Translations under genes and position numbers: made by a program
From: Eubacteriaceae bacterium
GTDB taxonomy: Bacteria; Bacillota; Clostridia; Peptostreptococcales; Anaerovoracaceae
Length of the DNA stretch: 39,833 nucleotides
Assembly (NCBI GenBank): GCA_029012125.1
Contig: JAQXLM010000063.1
Location: forward strand, 1-39,833
Direction of reading: 5' to 3'
The notes under the pieces: generated by a model
The model's input: only the letters and a program-made list of their open reading frames with translations
What the model was told of the DNA's origin: nothing
The model's database searches: none
Part shown: positions 1-9,014 of the stretch, piece by piece
Layout: each line of letters starts with the position of its first letter
Position numbering within the stretch: the first letter of the stretch is position 1

Positions 1-165
1 GGAGAAGACAAGTATCTGATAACCATCAATTATGACAAAGAGGACGAAACTGAAATGGTAATTCGAATCTTATCCTTCGGACCGATGATTCGGGTAACAG
101 CACCGTCCCATTGCATTAGTTTAATAAAGCAGAGACTGATAGACCAAAAAAGTTGTGAGCAATAG
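1..165 (+). CDS. WYL-domain transcriptional regulator, C-terminal fragment (truncated by window start)
   Basis: Frame 1 from base 1 translates GEDKYLITINYDKEDETEMVIRILSFGPMIRVTAPSHCISLIKQRLIDQKSCEQ*. The 'RILSFGPMIRVTAP..' stretch is typical of WYL regulator C-termini. Not in the ORF track because it has no start in the window. Confidence 0.7.
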   Translation, partial: GEDKYLITINYDKEDETEMVIRILSFGPMIRVTAPSHCISLIKQRLIDQKSCEQ

Positions 166-183
166 GTGTTCGCAACTTTTTTT
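146..183 (+). terminator. Rho-independent terminator overlapping the end of the WYL CDS
   Basis: AAAAAAGTTGTGA / TTCGCAACTTTTTT inverted repeat (about 13 bp with one G-T pair) followed by a T tract. The TAG stop lies in the loop. Confidence 0.65.
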
Positions 184-208
184 CCGTGATATGGAAACTT
201 TGATTCAA

Positions 209-214
209 TATAAT
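209..214 (+). promoter_or_regulatory. Possible -10 element (TATAAT) for rtcB
   Basis: TATAAT 35 bp upstream of the ATG, downstream of the terminator; no good -35 seen. Confidence 0.35.
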
Positions 215-249
215 GAGGGTGTGAAGGAGAAGGGAGAAAGGAACATATT

Positions 250-1452
250 ATGTTAGAAATAAAAGGAAAAGTAAACACTGCAATCTGCTATGCAAATGTT
301 ATTGAAGAGGGGGCCATAGAGCAAATCCGTAAAATGTGCGACTACAACCTGACTGAGGGAAGCTGCGTAAGAATTATGCCTGATGTCCATGAAGGAAAGG
401 GATGCACAATAGGTACTACTATGACAGTTGCAGATAAGGTTTGTCCTAATATCGTAGGAGTCGATATAGGATGCGGAATGTATACCGTTAAGTTGGAAAA
501 CAAGACGTTGAATTTAGAAAAAATCGATGAAGCATGCCACTATATTCCATCAGGAAAAGACGTATGGGAAGGGAGGATGGAGCGATTTGATCTTACATCC
601 CTTCGATGCTATCGTTCGCTAAAAGATACCAGGAGACTGGAGCGTTCTCTGGGAACTCTGGGAGGCGGCAATCATTTTATAGAAATAGATGTGGCATCAG
701 ACGGCACATATTATCTGATAATTCATTCCGGAAGCAGGAATCTTGGAAAGCAGGTAGCAGAAATCTATCAGAAGCTGGCTATCGATATTCATTCCGGCAA
801 AGAAGACTACTATATCAGGCGAAATGATATTATCAAAACCTATAAGGCTGAGGGAAGAAGAAATGAAATTCAGTCTGCTTTGATGCAGCTTGAAAAAGAA
901 TATGATGCAAAGCATCCGGATGTTCCTGAGGAACTTTGCTGGCTACAAGGAACATTTCTGGAGGACTATCTTCACGACGTAGAAATCTGTCAGAATTTTG
1001 CCAAAAGAAGCAGAGAAAAAATGGCAGAAATCATACTTGAAAGAACCGGGATGACCTGTGCAGAAGCTTTCCACACAATTCATAATTACATTGATATAGA
1101 AGAAATGATTCTTCGAAAAGGTGCTATTGCAGCTCACGCAGGAGAGAAAGTTCTGATACCTATCAATATGCGTGACGGATCTGTTATCGCCGTAGGAAAG
1201 GGCAATCCTGAATGGAACTATTCCGCTCCCCATGGCGCAGGCCGTCTGATGTCCAGGTCGGAGGCGCAGGCAAAGCTGAGTCTGGATGAGTATAAGGCTG
1301 CTATGGAAGGAATATACACCACATCCGTAAATGAGCACACTTTAGATGAGGCCCCAATGGCATACAAAGCACTTGATGACATAATTGACGTAATCGGCGA
1401 ATCAGTAGACATTATTGATATAATGAAACCCGTATTCAATTTCAAAGCATAG
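250..1452 (+). CDS. rtcB: RtcB-family RNA ligase
   Basis: Motifs MPDVHEGKG, GVDIGCGM, GGGNHFIEI, HSGSRNLG, AHAGEKVLIPINMRDG and PHGAGR (candidate guanylylated His) are intact; SD upstream. Confidence 0.95.
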   Translation: MLEIKGKVNTAICYANVIEEGAIEQIRKMCDYNLTEGSCVRIMPDVHEGKGCTIGTTMTVADKVCPNIVGVDIGCGMYTVKLENKTLNLEKIDEACHYIPSGKDVWEGRMERFDLTSLRCYRSLKDTRRLERSLGTLGGGNHFIEIDVASDGTYYLIIHSGSRNLGKQVAEIYQKLAIDIHSGKEDYYIRRNDIIKTYKAEGRRNEIQSALMQLEKEYDAKHPDVPEELCWLQGTFLEDYLHDVEICQNFAKRSREKMAEIILERTGMTCAEAFHTIHNYIDIEEMILRKGAIAAHAGEKVLIPINMRDGSVIAVGKGNPEWNYSAPHGAGRLMSRSEAQAKLSLDEYKAAMEGIYTTSVNEHTLDEAPMAYKALDDIIDVIGESVDIIDIMKPVFNFKA

Positions 1453-1516
1453 GAATGCCAACATGTGTACATGTGAAGAAGCGGCGGGGAGAAATGAAAT
1501 AATACTTGAACTGTAC

Positions 1517-1556
1517 CCCTGAGTTCTCTTACAATAAAAGAGGACTCAGGGTTTTT
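1517..1556 (+). terminator. Rho-independent terminator after rtcB
   Basis: CCCTGAGTTCTCTT / AAGAGGACTCAGGG stem (one G-T) followed by TTTTT. Confidence 0.9.
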
Positions 1557-1607
1557 GATGTGACTGATAAGTAAAAAAAGAGAAATTCGATAGGAGAATA
1601 TTGATTT

Positions 1608-2330
1608 ATGCGAGTACTTGTAATTCCTGATATTCATCTGAAAACGTGGATATTTGACAGGGCAGAGAAAATCTTAAAAGATGGTAAGGCGGAGCATGCT
1701 GTGTGCCTTATGGATATGCCGGATGACTGGGATATGGGATTTCAGATAGAGCGATATAAAGAAACTTTTGACCGGGCAATAGCCTTTGCTGTAGACTATC
1801 CGGATACTCTGTGGTGTTACGGCAATCATGATGTCAGTTATCCATGGGGAAAGCTTGAGACCGGGTATTCTCCTTATGCCGAGAGGACGGTTATATCAAA
1901 GCTTGAAGAACTAAAAAACAGCCTCAAGTATCCGGAACAGATAAACATAATGCATCGGATTGACAATGTTCTTTTCTCACATGGTGGGCTTACTACTGAT
2001 TTTTTGAAATGGTTTAACGAAGATCTGATGAATGCGGATATAGATGATGTAATAGCAGCGGTGAACGATGCTTCGCCATATTATCTCTGGGATGATGAAT
2101 CTCCGTTATGGCTCAGACCTCAGGATAAGACCAGAGAGACATTCAGAGCAGATACATACAAACAAGTAGTAGGACATACTCCGGTGGAGAAGATATTTGA
2201 AAAAAACGGCATCATATCGACAGATGTGTTCTCTACATACAGAGACGGGACTCAGATTGGAGAGTCTGCGATGATTGTAATTGATTCTGAAACCGGTGAA
2301 TATGACAAGATAGAGGTTGTGGGAAAATAG
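1608..2330 (+). CDS. Metallophosphoesterase (calcineurin/PPP-like)
   Basis: PDIHLK, MDMPDDW (GDxxD-like), YGNHD, SHGGL and VVGHTPV motifs in order. Confidence 0.85.
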   Translation: MRVLVIPDIHLKTWIFDRAEKILKDGKAEHAVCLMDMPDDWDMGFQIERYKETFDRAIAFAVDYPDTLWCYGNHDVSYPWGKLETGYSPYAERTVISKLEELKNSLKYPEQINIMHRIDNVLFSHGGLTTDFLKWFNEDLMNADIDDVIAAVNDASPYYLWDDESPLWLRPQDKTRETFRADTYKQVVGHTPVEKIFEKNGIISTDVFSTYRDGTQIGESAMIVIDSETGEYDKIEVVGK

Positions 2331-2376
2331 GGGTACTAAATGGGGTGAATCAAGGATTTAAAGGAGGTCTTACATT

Positions 2377-2856
2377 TTGATAAAAGTCATGTTTGTTTGT
2401 CACGGCAATATCTGCCGTTCACCTATGGCGGAATTCGTATTAAAAGACATGGTAGCAAAACGCGGTATTGCCGACCGGTTTGAAATCGCATCAGCGGCTA
2501 CCAGCACAGAGGAAATATGGAACGGTATCGGAAACCCTGTATACCCGCCGGCCAAAGCAGAGCTGGCAAAACACGGCATAAGCTGCGAAGGAAAACGGGC
2601 AGTGCAGCTGAAGGCTTCCGACTATGAATACTATGACTATCTCATAGGTATGGATAGCAGGAATATACGCAACATGGAACGCATGACCGGACATCCGAAG
2701 GGAGATAAAATTGCTTTGATGCTGGAGTATGCAGGTCAGAGCAGAGACTGCGCTGATCCATGGTACACCGGAGAGTTTGATGTGACCTACAGAGATGTGG
2801 TTACAGGCTGTGAAGCCTTCCTTAAATATCTGGAAGAGCAGGGTAAAATCGAATAG
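2377..2856 (+). CDS. Low molecular weight protein-tyrosine-phosphatase family protein
   Basis: VMFVCHGNICRSPMAEFV P-loop (CX5R) and DPWYTG motif; TTG start with AAAGGAGG SD. Confidence 0.93.
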   Translation: MIKVMFVCHGNICRSPMAEFVLKDMVAKRGIADRFEIASAATSTEEIWNGIGNPVYPPAKAELAKHGISCEGKRAVQLKASDYEYYDYLIGMDSRNIRNMERMTGHPKGDKIALMLEYAGQSRDCADPWYTGEFDVTYRDVVTGCEAFLKYLEEQGKIE

Positions 2857-2872
2857 CGGAAAGGCTTATTTC

Positions 2873-2910
2873 AGAGGCATCAGAACAGCACATTTGATGT
2901 CTCTTTTTTT
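2873..2910 (+). terminator. Rho-independent terminator
   Basis: AGAGGCATCA / TGATGTCTCT stem (one G-T) and T7 tract. Confidence 0.85.
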
Positions 2911-2945
2911 GTGTGGTCTGTTAGTTATTTTAGGAATTAAAATAT

Positions 2946-2963
2946 TTTGATAAAAGTATCAAA
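2946..2963. promoter_or_regulatory. Perfect palindrome TTTGATA-AAAG-TATCAAA, candidate operator
   Basis: 7-bp perfect inverted arms with 4-nt spacer in the intergenic region upstream of the maltodextrin-type operon. Confidence 0.45.
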
Positions 2964-3083
2964 GTATACAAATTAAACTATTGTGTTTGACAAAAAAATG
3001 TCGTAATATGTAGGCATAAGGGAAATTGATTTTTTTACCCTAATTTTATTACCAACATTGTTGTTCTTGAAGGGAGAAAACAA

Positions 3084-4367
3084 ATGAGAAAGAGCAAATT
3101 ATTAATCATCGCATTATCATTAGTAATGGTAATGAGCGTATTCGCAGGATGCGGATCATCCGGCGAAGCAAAAGGACAGGTTTACTGGTTAAACTTCAAA
3201 CCTGAAGCAGACGAAGCTTTACAGCAGATTGCAGCAGATTACACAGAAGAAACCGGCGTTCCTGTAAAAATCGTTACAGCAGCATCCGGAAAGTACGAAT
3301 CCACTCTGACTGCAGAAATGGATAAGTCAGATGCTCCTACACTATTCGTAGTAGGTAACCCTGCAGCAGTAAGCACATGGAAAGACTACTGCTATGATCT
3401 GAAGGATACAGACGTATACAATGAACTGACTTCAGATGACTTTACTCTATACGATGAAAGTGGAAAAGCATGCTCAATCGGATATTGCTTCGAAGCATTC
3501 GGTATTATCACAAACGTTGATCTTCTAAAGCAGGCTGGATATGAAGTAAGTGACATTAAGGACTTCGCTTCACTGAAGGCTGTAGCAGAAGATATCCACG
3601 CTAGAGCTGGCGAATTAGGATTTGATGCATTCACATCATCCGGTATGGACGATACTTCATCATGGAGATTCTCCGGTCACCTTTCAAACATGCCTTTATT
3701 CTATGAAGCAAGAGATGACGAATGGAAAGAATGCCCTGCAGAAATTAAGGGTACATATCTTGAAAACTACAAGAATATTTGGGACTTATACATCAACAAC
3801 GCTGCTCAGGATAAGGCTTCCTTAGCAACAGGCGGATATGATGCAGAAGGTGAATTCTTAGCAGGTAAGGCAGTATTCTTCCAGAACGGAAGCTGGGAAT
3901 ATGCAAAGCTTAGCGAAACTTACACTGACGAACAGATGACTATGATCCCTATCTACTGCGGAGTTGAAGGCGAAGAAAACGCTGGATTATGCGCAGGAAC
4001 TGAAAACTGCTGGGCAGTTAACGCAAACGCTTCAGAAGATGACATCCAGGCTACTCTTGATTTCATGAAGTGGATGGTTACATCTGAAAAAGGAACTCAG
4101 GTAATGGGAGAACAGTTCGGAGTTATTCCTTACAAGGCAGCAGCTGAAAACAATAACTTATTCCTGAAGAAATCAAATGAAATGCTGGCAGACGGCAAAT
4201 ATACAGTTGGCTGGACATTCACTTACACACCAAACGTAAATGACTGGAGAGCAGGACTTGTAGCAGCTATGAACAAGTACGATGCCGGAAAAGGTTCATG
4301 GGACGACGTTGAAAAGGCATTCGTTCAGGGATGGGCTGATCAGTATAAGGCAGCAAACGCACAGTAA
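3084..4367 (+). CDS. Sugar ABC transporter substrate-binding lipoprotein (maltose/maltodextrin type)
   Basis: Lipoprotein signal MRKSKLLIIALSLVMVMSVFAGC; extracellular solute-binding family 1 features; followed by two permeases, malQ and an ATPase. Confidence 0.92.
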   Translation: MRKSKLLIIALSLVMVMSVFAGCGSSGEAKGQVYWLNFKPEADEALQQIAADYTEETGVPVKIVTAASGKYESTLTAEMDKSDAPTLFVVGNPAAVSTWKDYCYDLKDTDVYNELTSDDFTLYDESGKACSIGYCFEAFGIITNVDLLKQAGYEVSDIKDFASLKAVAEDIHARAGELGFDAFTSSGMDDTSSWRFSGHLSNMPLFYEARDDEWKECPAEIKGTYLENYKNIWDLYINNAAQDKASLATGGYDAEGEFLAGKAVFFQNGSWEYAKLSETYTDEQMTMIPIYCGVEGEENAGLCAGTENCWAVNANASEDDIQATLDFMKWMVTSEKGTQVMGEQFGVIPYKAAAENNNLFLKKSNEMLADGKYTVGWTFTYTPNVNDWRAGLVAAMNKYDAGKGSWDDVEKAFVQGWADQYKAANAQ

Positions 4368-4405
4368 GCAGCAGTAAGCAACAATTGGTAATATAAAACA
4401 AAACA

Positions 4406-4434
4406 GGGGCGAGGGGTTCATCCCTCGCCTTTTC
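4406..4434 (+). terminator. Intercistronic hairpin/attenuator between binding protein and permease genes
   Basis: GGCGAGGG-GTTCAT-CCCTCGCC followed by TTTTC. Confidence 0.75.
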
Positions 4435-4461
4435 TTAAAATAAAAACTGGAGGAATCGTTT

Positions 4462-5382
4462 ATGAAGAAAAGACGTGCAAGCGATGGCGCGGCGGTAAAC
4501 TCCGAATTGTTAAGACGTCCTATCAGGAATTGCTTCTGGCTGTTTTTATTGCCTACAGCGGCAGCCTTCTTTATAGGATTTGTTTATCCGTTCTTTAAAG
4601 GATTTTACTTGTCTTTTTGTAAGTTCACAACAACCAGTGACGCAACATTTATTGGAATCAGGAATTATTTTAGTGCATTCAAGGATGCAACATTCCTTCA
4701 TGCGTTCTGGTATACAGCCCTTTACGCACTGGTATCGCTATTATTAATAAACCTGTTTGCATTTATTATTGCATATTTTCTGACACAGGGCATAAGAGGG
4801 TCCAACGTTTTCCGTACTGTATTCTTTATGCCTAACCTGATTGGTGGTATCGTACTGGGTTATATCTGGAGCATGATATTTAACGGCATACTGAGTCAGT
4901 ATGGCACATCCATCTTAATGGAAACAAAATACGGTTTCTGGGGACTGATAATTTTGATGTGCTGGCAGCAGATCGGATACATGATGATAATATACATCGC
5001 AGGTCTTCAGTCAATTCCGGAAGATATGATGGAAGCAGCAAAGATTGACGGAGCAAGCAAGTGGCATACACTTATTCATGTTACCATTCCAAATCTTATG
5101 CCATCCATTACAATTTGTACCTTCCTGACACTGACAAATGGATTCAAACTCTTCGACCAGAACATTGCGTTGACAGCAGGACAACCGTTCATTTGGGCAG
5201 AAGACGGAAGCGTAATAAAGACTACCGAAATGCTGGCGTTGAATATCTTCAACACATTCTATGGAGAAAGCACAGGTGCCCGTGGTGTAGCACAGGCTAA
5301 GGCAGTTATCTTCTTCATACTTGTAGCCGGTATTTCAATCGCTCAGCTGAGAGCAACTAAATCGAAGGAGGTGCAGCAGTAA
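4462..5382 (+). CDS. Sugar ABC transporter permease (MalF-like)
   Basis: Multi-TM protein with EAA-like loop (EAAKIDGASKWHTLIHVTIPNL). Confidence 0.92.
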   Translation: MKKRRASDGAAVNSELLRRPIRNCFWLFLLPTAAAFFIGFVYPFFKGFYLSFCKFTTTSDATFIGIRNYFSAFKDATFLHAFWYTALYALVSLLLINLFAFIIAYFLTQGIRGSNVFRTVFFMPNLIGGIVLGYIWSMIFNGILSQYGTSILMETKYGFWGLIILMCWQQIGYMMIIYIAGLQSIPEDMMEAAKIDGASKWHTLIHVTIPNLMPSITICTFLTLTNGFKLFDQNIALTAGQPFIWAEDGSVIKTTEMLALNIFNTFYGESTGARGVAQAKAVIFFILVAGISIAQLRATKSKEVQQ

Positions 5383-6242
5383 TGAAAAAGAGCAAGTCAC
5401 TTAGTGGCGAACGTAAATCAAAGAACGTGCTTTTTGCAGTGTTCACAGTAATCTCAATTATTTATGTGCTGCCTATGTTCATAGTTCTTATGAACTCCTT
5501 CAAAGCTAATACTTTTGTTAAGACAGCTACATTTGCACTTCCAACAGGAGAAATGGGAGTGGGTTTTGATAACTATATTAAAGGTATGACCTTCGGAAAC
5601 TATCCTTTCATGAAGTCAGTACTGTTCAGCGTACTGATTACAATAGTTTCCACCGCTCTAATCCTTATCTGTACATCCATGGCAGCATGGTTCATTGCTC
5701 GTGTAGACAGCCTGATCTGTAGAATATGCTACTACCTGTTCGTATTTTCTATGGTAGTACCTTTCCAGATGGTAATGTTTACTCTTGCAAAGACTGCAGA
5801 TACTCTGCACTTGAATACTCCATGGACAATTCCGATTATCTATTTGGGATTTGGAGCGGGACTTGCGGTGTTTATGTTCACGGGATTCATTAAAGGCATA
5901 CCGCTGGAGATTGAAGAAGCTGCCGCAATAGACGGCTGCGGTCCTGTAAGAACATATTTCAAAGTGGTATTTCCAATGCTTAGACCAACTATGATTTCTG
6001 TTGGTATTCTGGAAATCATGTGGATATGGAACGACTACCTGCTTCCATACCTGTCACTGAACCGTACAAAGTACATGACAATTCCTATTCACATCCAGTA
6101 TCTACAGGGAAGCTACGGCAGCATAGACTTAGGTGCGATTATGGCTCTGATTACTTTAAGTATTATTCCTGTAATCGTATTCTATCTGACATGCCAGAAG
6201 CACATCATAAAGGGTGTAGCAGCCGGAGCGGTGAAAGGATAA
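5382..6242 (+). CDS. Sugar ABC transporter permease (MalG-like)
   Basis: EAA-like loop EEAAAIDGCGPVRTYFKVVFPML; TAATG overlap with the upstream permease. Confidence 0.92.
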   Translation: MKKSKSLSGERKSKNVLFAVFTVISIIYVLPMFIVLMNSFKANTFVKTATFALPTGEMGVGFDNYIKGMTFGNYPFMKSVLFSVLITIVSTALILICTSMAAWFIARVDSLICRICYYLFVFSMVVPFQMVMFTLAKTADTLHLNTPWTIPIIYLGFGAGLAVFMFTGFIKGIPLEIEEAAAIDGCGPVRTYFKVVFPMLRPTMISVGILEIMWIWNDYLLPYLSLNRTKYMTIPIHIQYLQGSYGSIDLGAIMALITLSIIPVIVFYLTCQKHIIKGVAAGAVKG

Positions 6243-6245
6243 GCT

Positions 6246-7748
6246 ATGCAGAGAAGAAGCAGTGGAATTTTACTATCAATCACATCATTACCATCGGAAT
6301 ACGGCATAGGAACACTGGGCAGGGAGGCCTACAGCTTTGTGGATTTCCTGAATAAGGCAGAGCAGAAATACTGGCAGCTGCTTCCTGTAGGTCCAATAAG
6401 CTATGGCGATTCGCCTTATCAGAGCTTTTCAACCTTTGCCGGAAATCCATATATGGTGGATCTGGAAAAGCTTATAGAAAAGAGTCTTCTGTGTGAAGAA
6501 GATGTAAAGAGCATAGATTGGGGTTCTGATCCCCAGCATGTGGATTACGGAAAGCTGTATGCAAACAGATTTGATGTGCTTAAGAAGGCCTTTGTTAACG
6601 TCGAAGCAAACAAAGACCTGATAGATGAGAAGGAAATTGAAGATTTTTACGCTGAGAACTCAGCCTGGCTGGATGATTACGCCCTGTTTATGGCTCTGAA
6701 GAGACACTTCGGTATGAGACCATGGACTCAGTGGCCTGATGAAAGCATCAGAAAGCACGAGGAACAGGCATGTAAGCTATACAGAGAGGAACTGAAGGAC
6801 GAGGTTGATCTGTTCAGATTTATACAGTACCTGTTCTACTCACAGTGGAAGGAACTGAAAGCCTATGCTAATGAAAACGGTATAGAGATTATCGGAGACT
6901 TACCGATTTATGTGGCACTTGACTCATCTGATGTATGGGCAAACCCTCACTGGTTCTACCTGGATGAGGAGAATATGCCGATAGAAGTATCCGGAGTACC
7001 GCCTGACGCATTCAGTGAAACAGGTCAGCTATGGGGAAATCCGCTGTACCGCTGGGACAGAATGGCAGAGAACGGATACGGGTGGTGGATTGATCGTGTT
7101 GGAGGAGCATTCCGTCTGTATGATGTTCTTAGAATAGATCATTTCAGAGGCTTTGAAAGCTACTGGGCAGTACCGGCATCAGAAGAAACCGCAATGAACG
7201 GACACTGGGTAAAGGGTCCGGACTATGACTTCGTAAGGGTGCTGGCATCATGGTTTTCAGATAAGAGCTTTATTGCAGAAGACCTGGGATACATTACTCC
7301 TGAAGTTAAGGCTCTGCTTGATAATTCAGGATTCCCTGGCATGAAGGTTCTGCAGTTTGCCTTTGATTCCAGAGAAGCAAGTAATTATCTTCCACACACA
7401 TATACAAATAATTGTATATGTTATACGGGAACTCATGATAACACTACACTTGCTGCATGGCCGGATGATGCATCTCCCGAAGACGTGGAATTCGCCAAAG
7501 AGTATTTGGGAATTTCAGACAAGGCCTCATTGCCATGGGCTATACTCAGAGCCGGAATGGGCTCTGTAGCTGACACCTTTATCGCTCAGATGCAGGATTA
7601 TCTTGAACTTGGACCTGAGGGTCGCATGAATACACCGGGTATTCCTGAGGGTAACTGGACATGGCGAATGAAAAAAGGCGCTGCATCAGAAGAACTGGCT
7701 GAAAAAATCGCGGGAATCACAAAATTGTACGGAAGGAGTTGTCGTTAA
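6246..7748 (+). CDS. malQ: 4-alpha-glucanotransferase
   Basis: [79 protein letters not shown] and AEDLG motifs (GH77). Confidence 0.96.
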   Translation: MQRRSSGILLSITSLPSEYGIGTLGREAYSFVDFLNKAEQKYWQLLPVGPISYGDSPYQSFSTFAGNPYMVDLEKLIEKSLLCEEDVKSIDWGSDPQHVDYGKLYANRFDVLKKAFVNVEANKDLIDEKEIEDFYAENSAWLDDYALFMALKRHFGMRPWTQWPDESIRKHEEQACKLYREELKDEVDLFRFIQYLFYSQWKELKAYANENGIEIIGDLPIYVALDSSDVWANPHWFYLDEENMPIEVSGVPPDAFSETGQLWGNPLYRWDRMAENGYGWWIDRVGGAFRLYDVLRIDHFRGFESYWAVPASEETAMNGHWVKGPDYDFVRVLASWFSDKSFIAEDLGYITPEVKALLDNSGFPGMKVLQFAFDSREASNYLPHTYTNNCICYTGTHDNTTLAAWPDDASPEDVEFAKEYLGISDKASLPWAILRAGMGSVADTFIAQMQDYLELGPEGRMNTPGIPEGNWTWRMKKGAASEELAEKIAGITKLYGRSCR

Positions 7749-8923
7749 TGGCAAACGTAACACTAAAGAATATAAAGAAAATTTATCCATATGTAAAACC
7801 TAAGAAGAAAAAGGGTGAGCCGGAGAAGAAGACAAACCTTAAGCTGACCGATGATGGCGTAATCGCAGTTGACGATTTTAACATTGAAATCGCTGACAAG
7901 GAATTCATCGTACTGGTTGGACCTTCCGGATGCGGAAAATCCACTACACTTCGTATGATTGCAGGTCTGGAAGAAATTTCAGAAGGAGATTTGTACATCG
8001 ACGGAGAAAGAGTTAATGACGTGGCACCTAAGGATAGAGACATAGCAATGGTATTCCAGAGCTATGCACTGTATCCTCATATGACTGTATATGATAACAT
8101 GGCCTTTCCTCTAAAGATGAGAAAGGTTCCAAAGGATGAAATCGACAAGAAGGTAAGAGAGGCGGCAGAAATTCTGGATATCACCAACTATCTGGATCGT
8201 AAGCCTAAGGCTCTTTCCGGAGGACAGAGACAGAGAGTTGCAATCGGACGTGCAATCGTACGTAATCCTAAAGTATTCCTTATGGACGAGCCTCTGTCAA
8301 ATCTGGACGCAAAGCTTCGTAATCAGATGCGTGCCGAAATCATCAAACTTCGTAAGGTTATCGATACTACATTCGTATATGTAACTCATGACCAGACAGA
8401 AGCGATGACTTTAGGTGATCGTATAGTAATCATGAAGGACGGCGAAATACAGCAGATCGGAACACCACAGGAAGTATTCCGTCATCCTGCAAATCTGTTT
8501 GTAGCAGGTTTCATAGGAGTTCCTCAGATGAACTATTACGATGCTAAGCTGGTAATCGAAGATGGAGACTATTACGTAGTAGTAGGTAACATGAAGGTTA
8601 AGCTATCAGAATCAAAGCAGACAAATCTGAAGAAGAATGCAGTTGAACCTAAGGATGTTGTTCTGGGCGTTCGTCCTCCACATATGAGCATTGCTAAGGA
8701 TAAAAACAATGCAATTGCAGGTACTCTTGAAGTATTCGAAGACATGGGAAGTGAAATATATCTTCACGTTAATGCCCTTGGCAAAGAATCAATCGTAATT
8801 GTACCTACAGTTGATCTGGCAGAAGGCACTGCTTTTGAATCAGGTCAGGAGGTTGCGCTGACATTCACAGGCGACATGGCATTAGTATTCGATCCGGAAA
8901 CAGAAAAGAATCTGGAATTCTAA
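7748..8923 (+). CDS. Sugar ABC transporter ATP-binding protein (UgpC/MsmK-like)
   Basis: Walker [10 protein letters not shown], signature LSGGQRQR, Walker B VFLMDEP, C-terminal TOBE-like region. ATG overlaps the malQ stop (TAATG); the ORF-track start at 7739 is probably too early. Confidence 0.95.
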   Translation: MANVTLKNIKKIYPYVKPKKKKGEPEKKTNLKLTDDGVIAVDDFNIEIADKEFIVLVGPSGCGKSTTLRMIAGLEEISEGDLYIDGERVNDVAPKDRDIAMVFQSYALYPHMTVYDNMAFPLKMRKVPKDEIDKKVREAAEILDITNYLDRKPKALSGGQRQRVAIGRAIVRNPKVFLMDEPLSNLDAKLRNQMRAEIIKLRKVIDTTFVYVTHDQTEAMTLGDRIVIMKDGEIQQIGTPQEVFRHPANLFVAGFIGVPQMNYYDAKLVIEDGDYYVVVGNMKVKLSESKQTNLKKNAVEPKDVVLGVRPPHMSIAKDKNNAIAGTLEVFEDMGSEIYLHVNALGKESIVIVPTVDLAEGTAFESGQEVALTFTGDMALVFDPETEKNLEF

Positions 8924-8953
8924 TACCGGAGAAAAGTAAATAGGCATAAAAAT

Positions 8954-8988
8954 ACGGTGTAAGAGATTTTCCTCCTACACCGTTTTTT
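8954..8988. terminator. Bidirectional terminator between the sugar operon and uracil permease
   Basis: ACGGTGTA / TACACCGT stem flanked by AAAAATA on the left and TTTTTT on the right, between convergent genes. Confidence 0.85.
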
Positions 8989-9014
8989 CACTTATGAACT
9001 ATGTATGGATTATG

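Noticed and set aside
943-1637. Antisense ORFs at the 3' end of rtcB (943-1338 and 1218-1637)
   Set aside because: Shadow ORFs; the second one runs through an obvious terminator hairpin and into the next gene.
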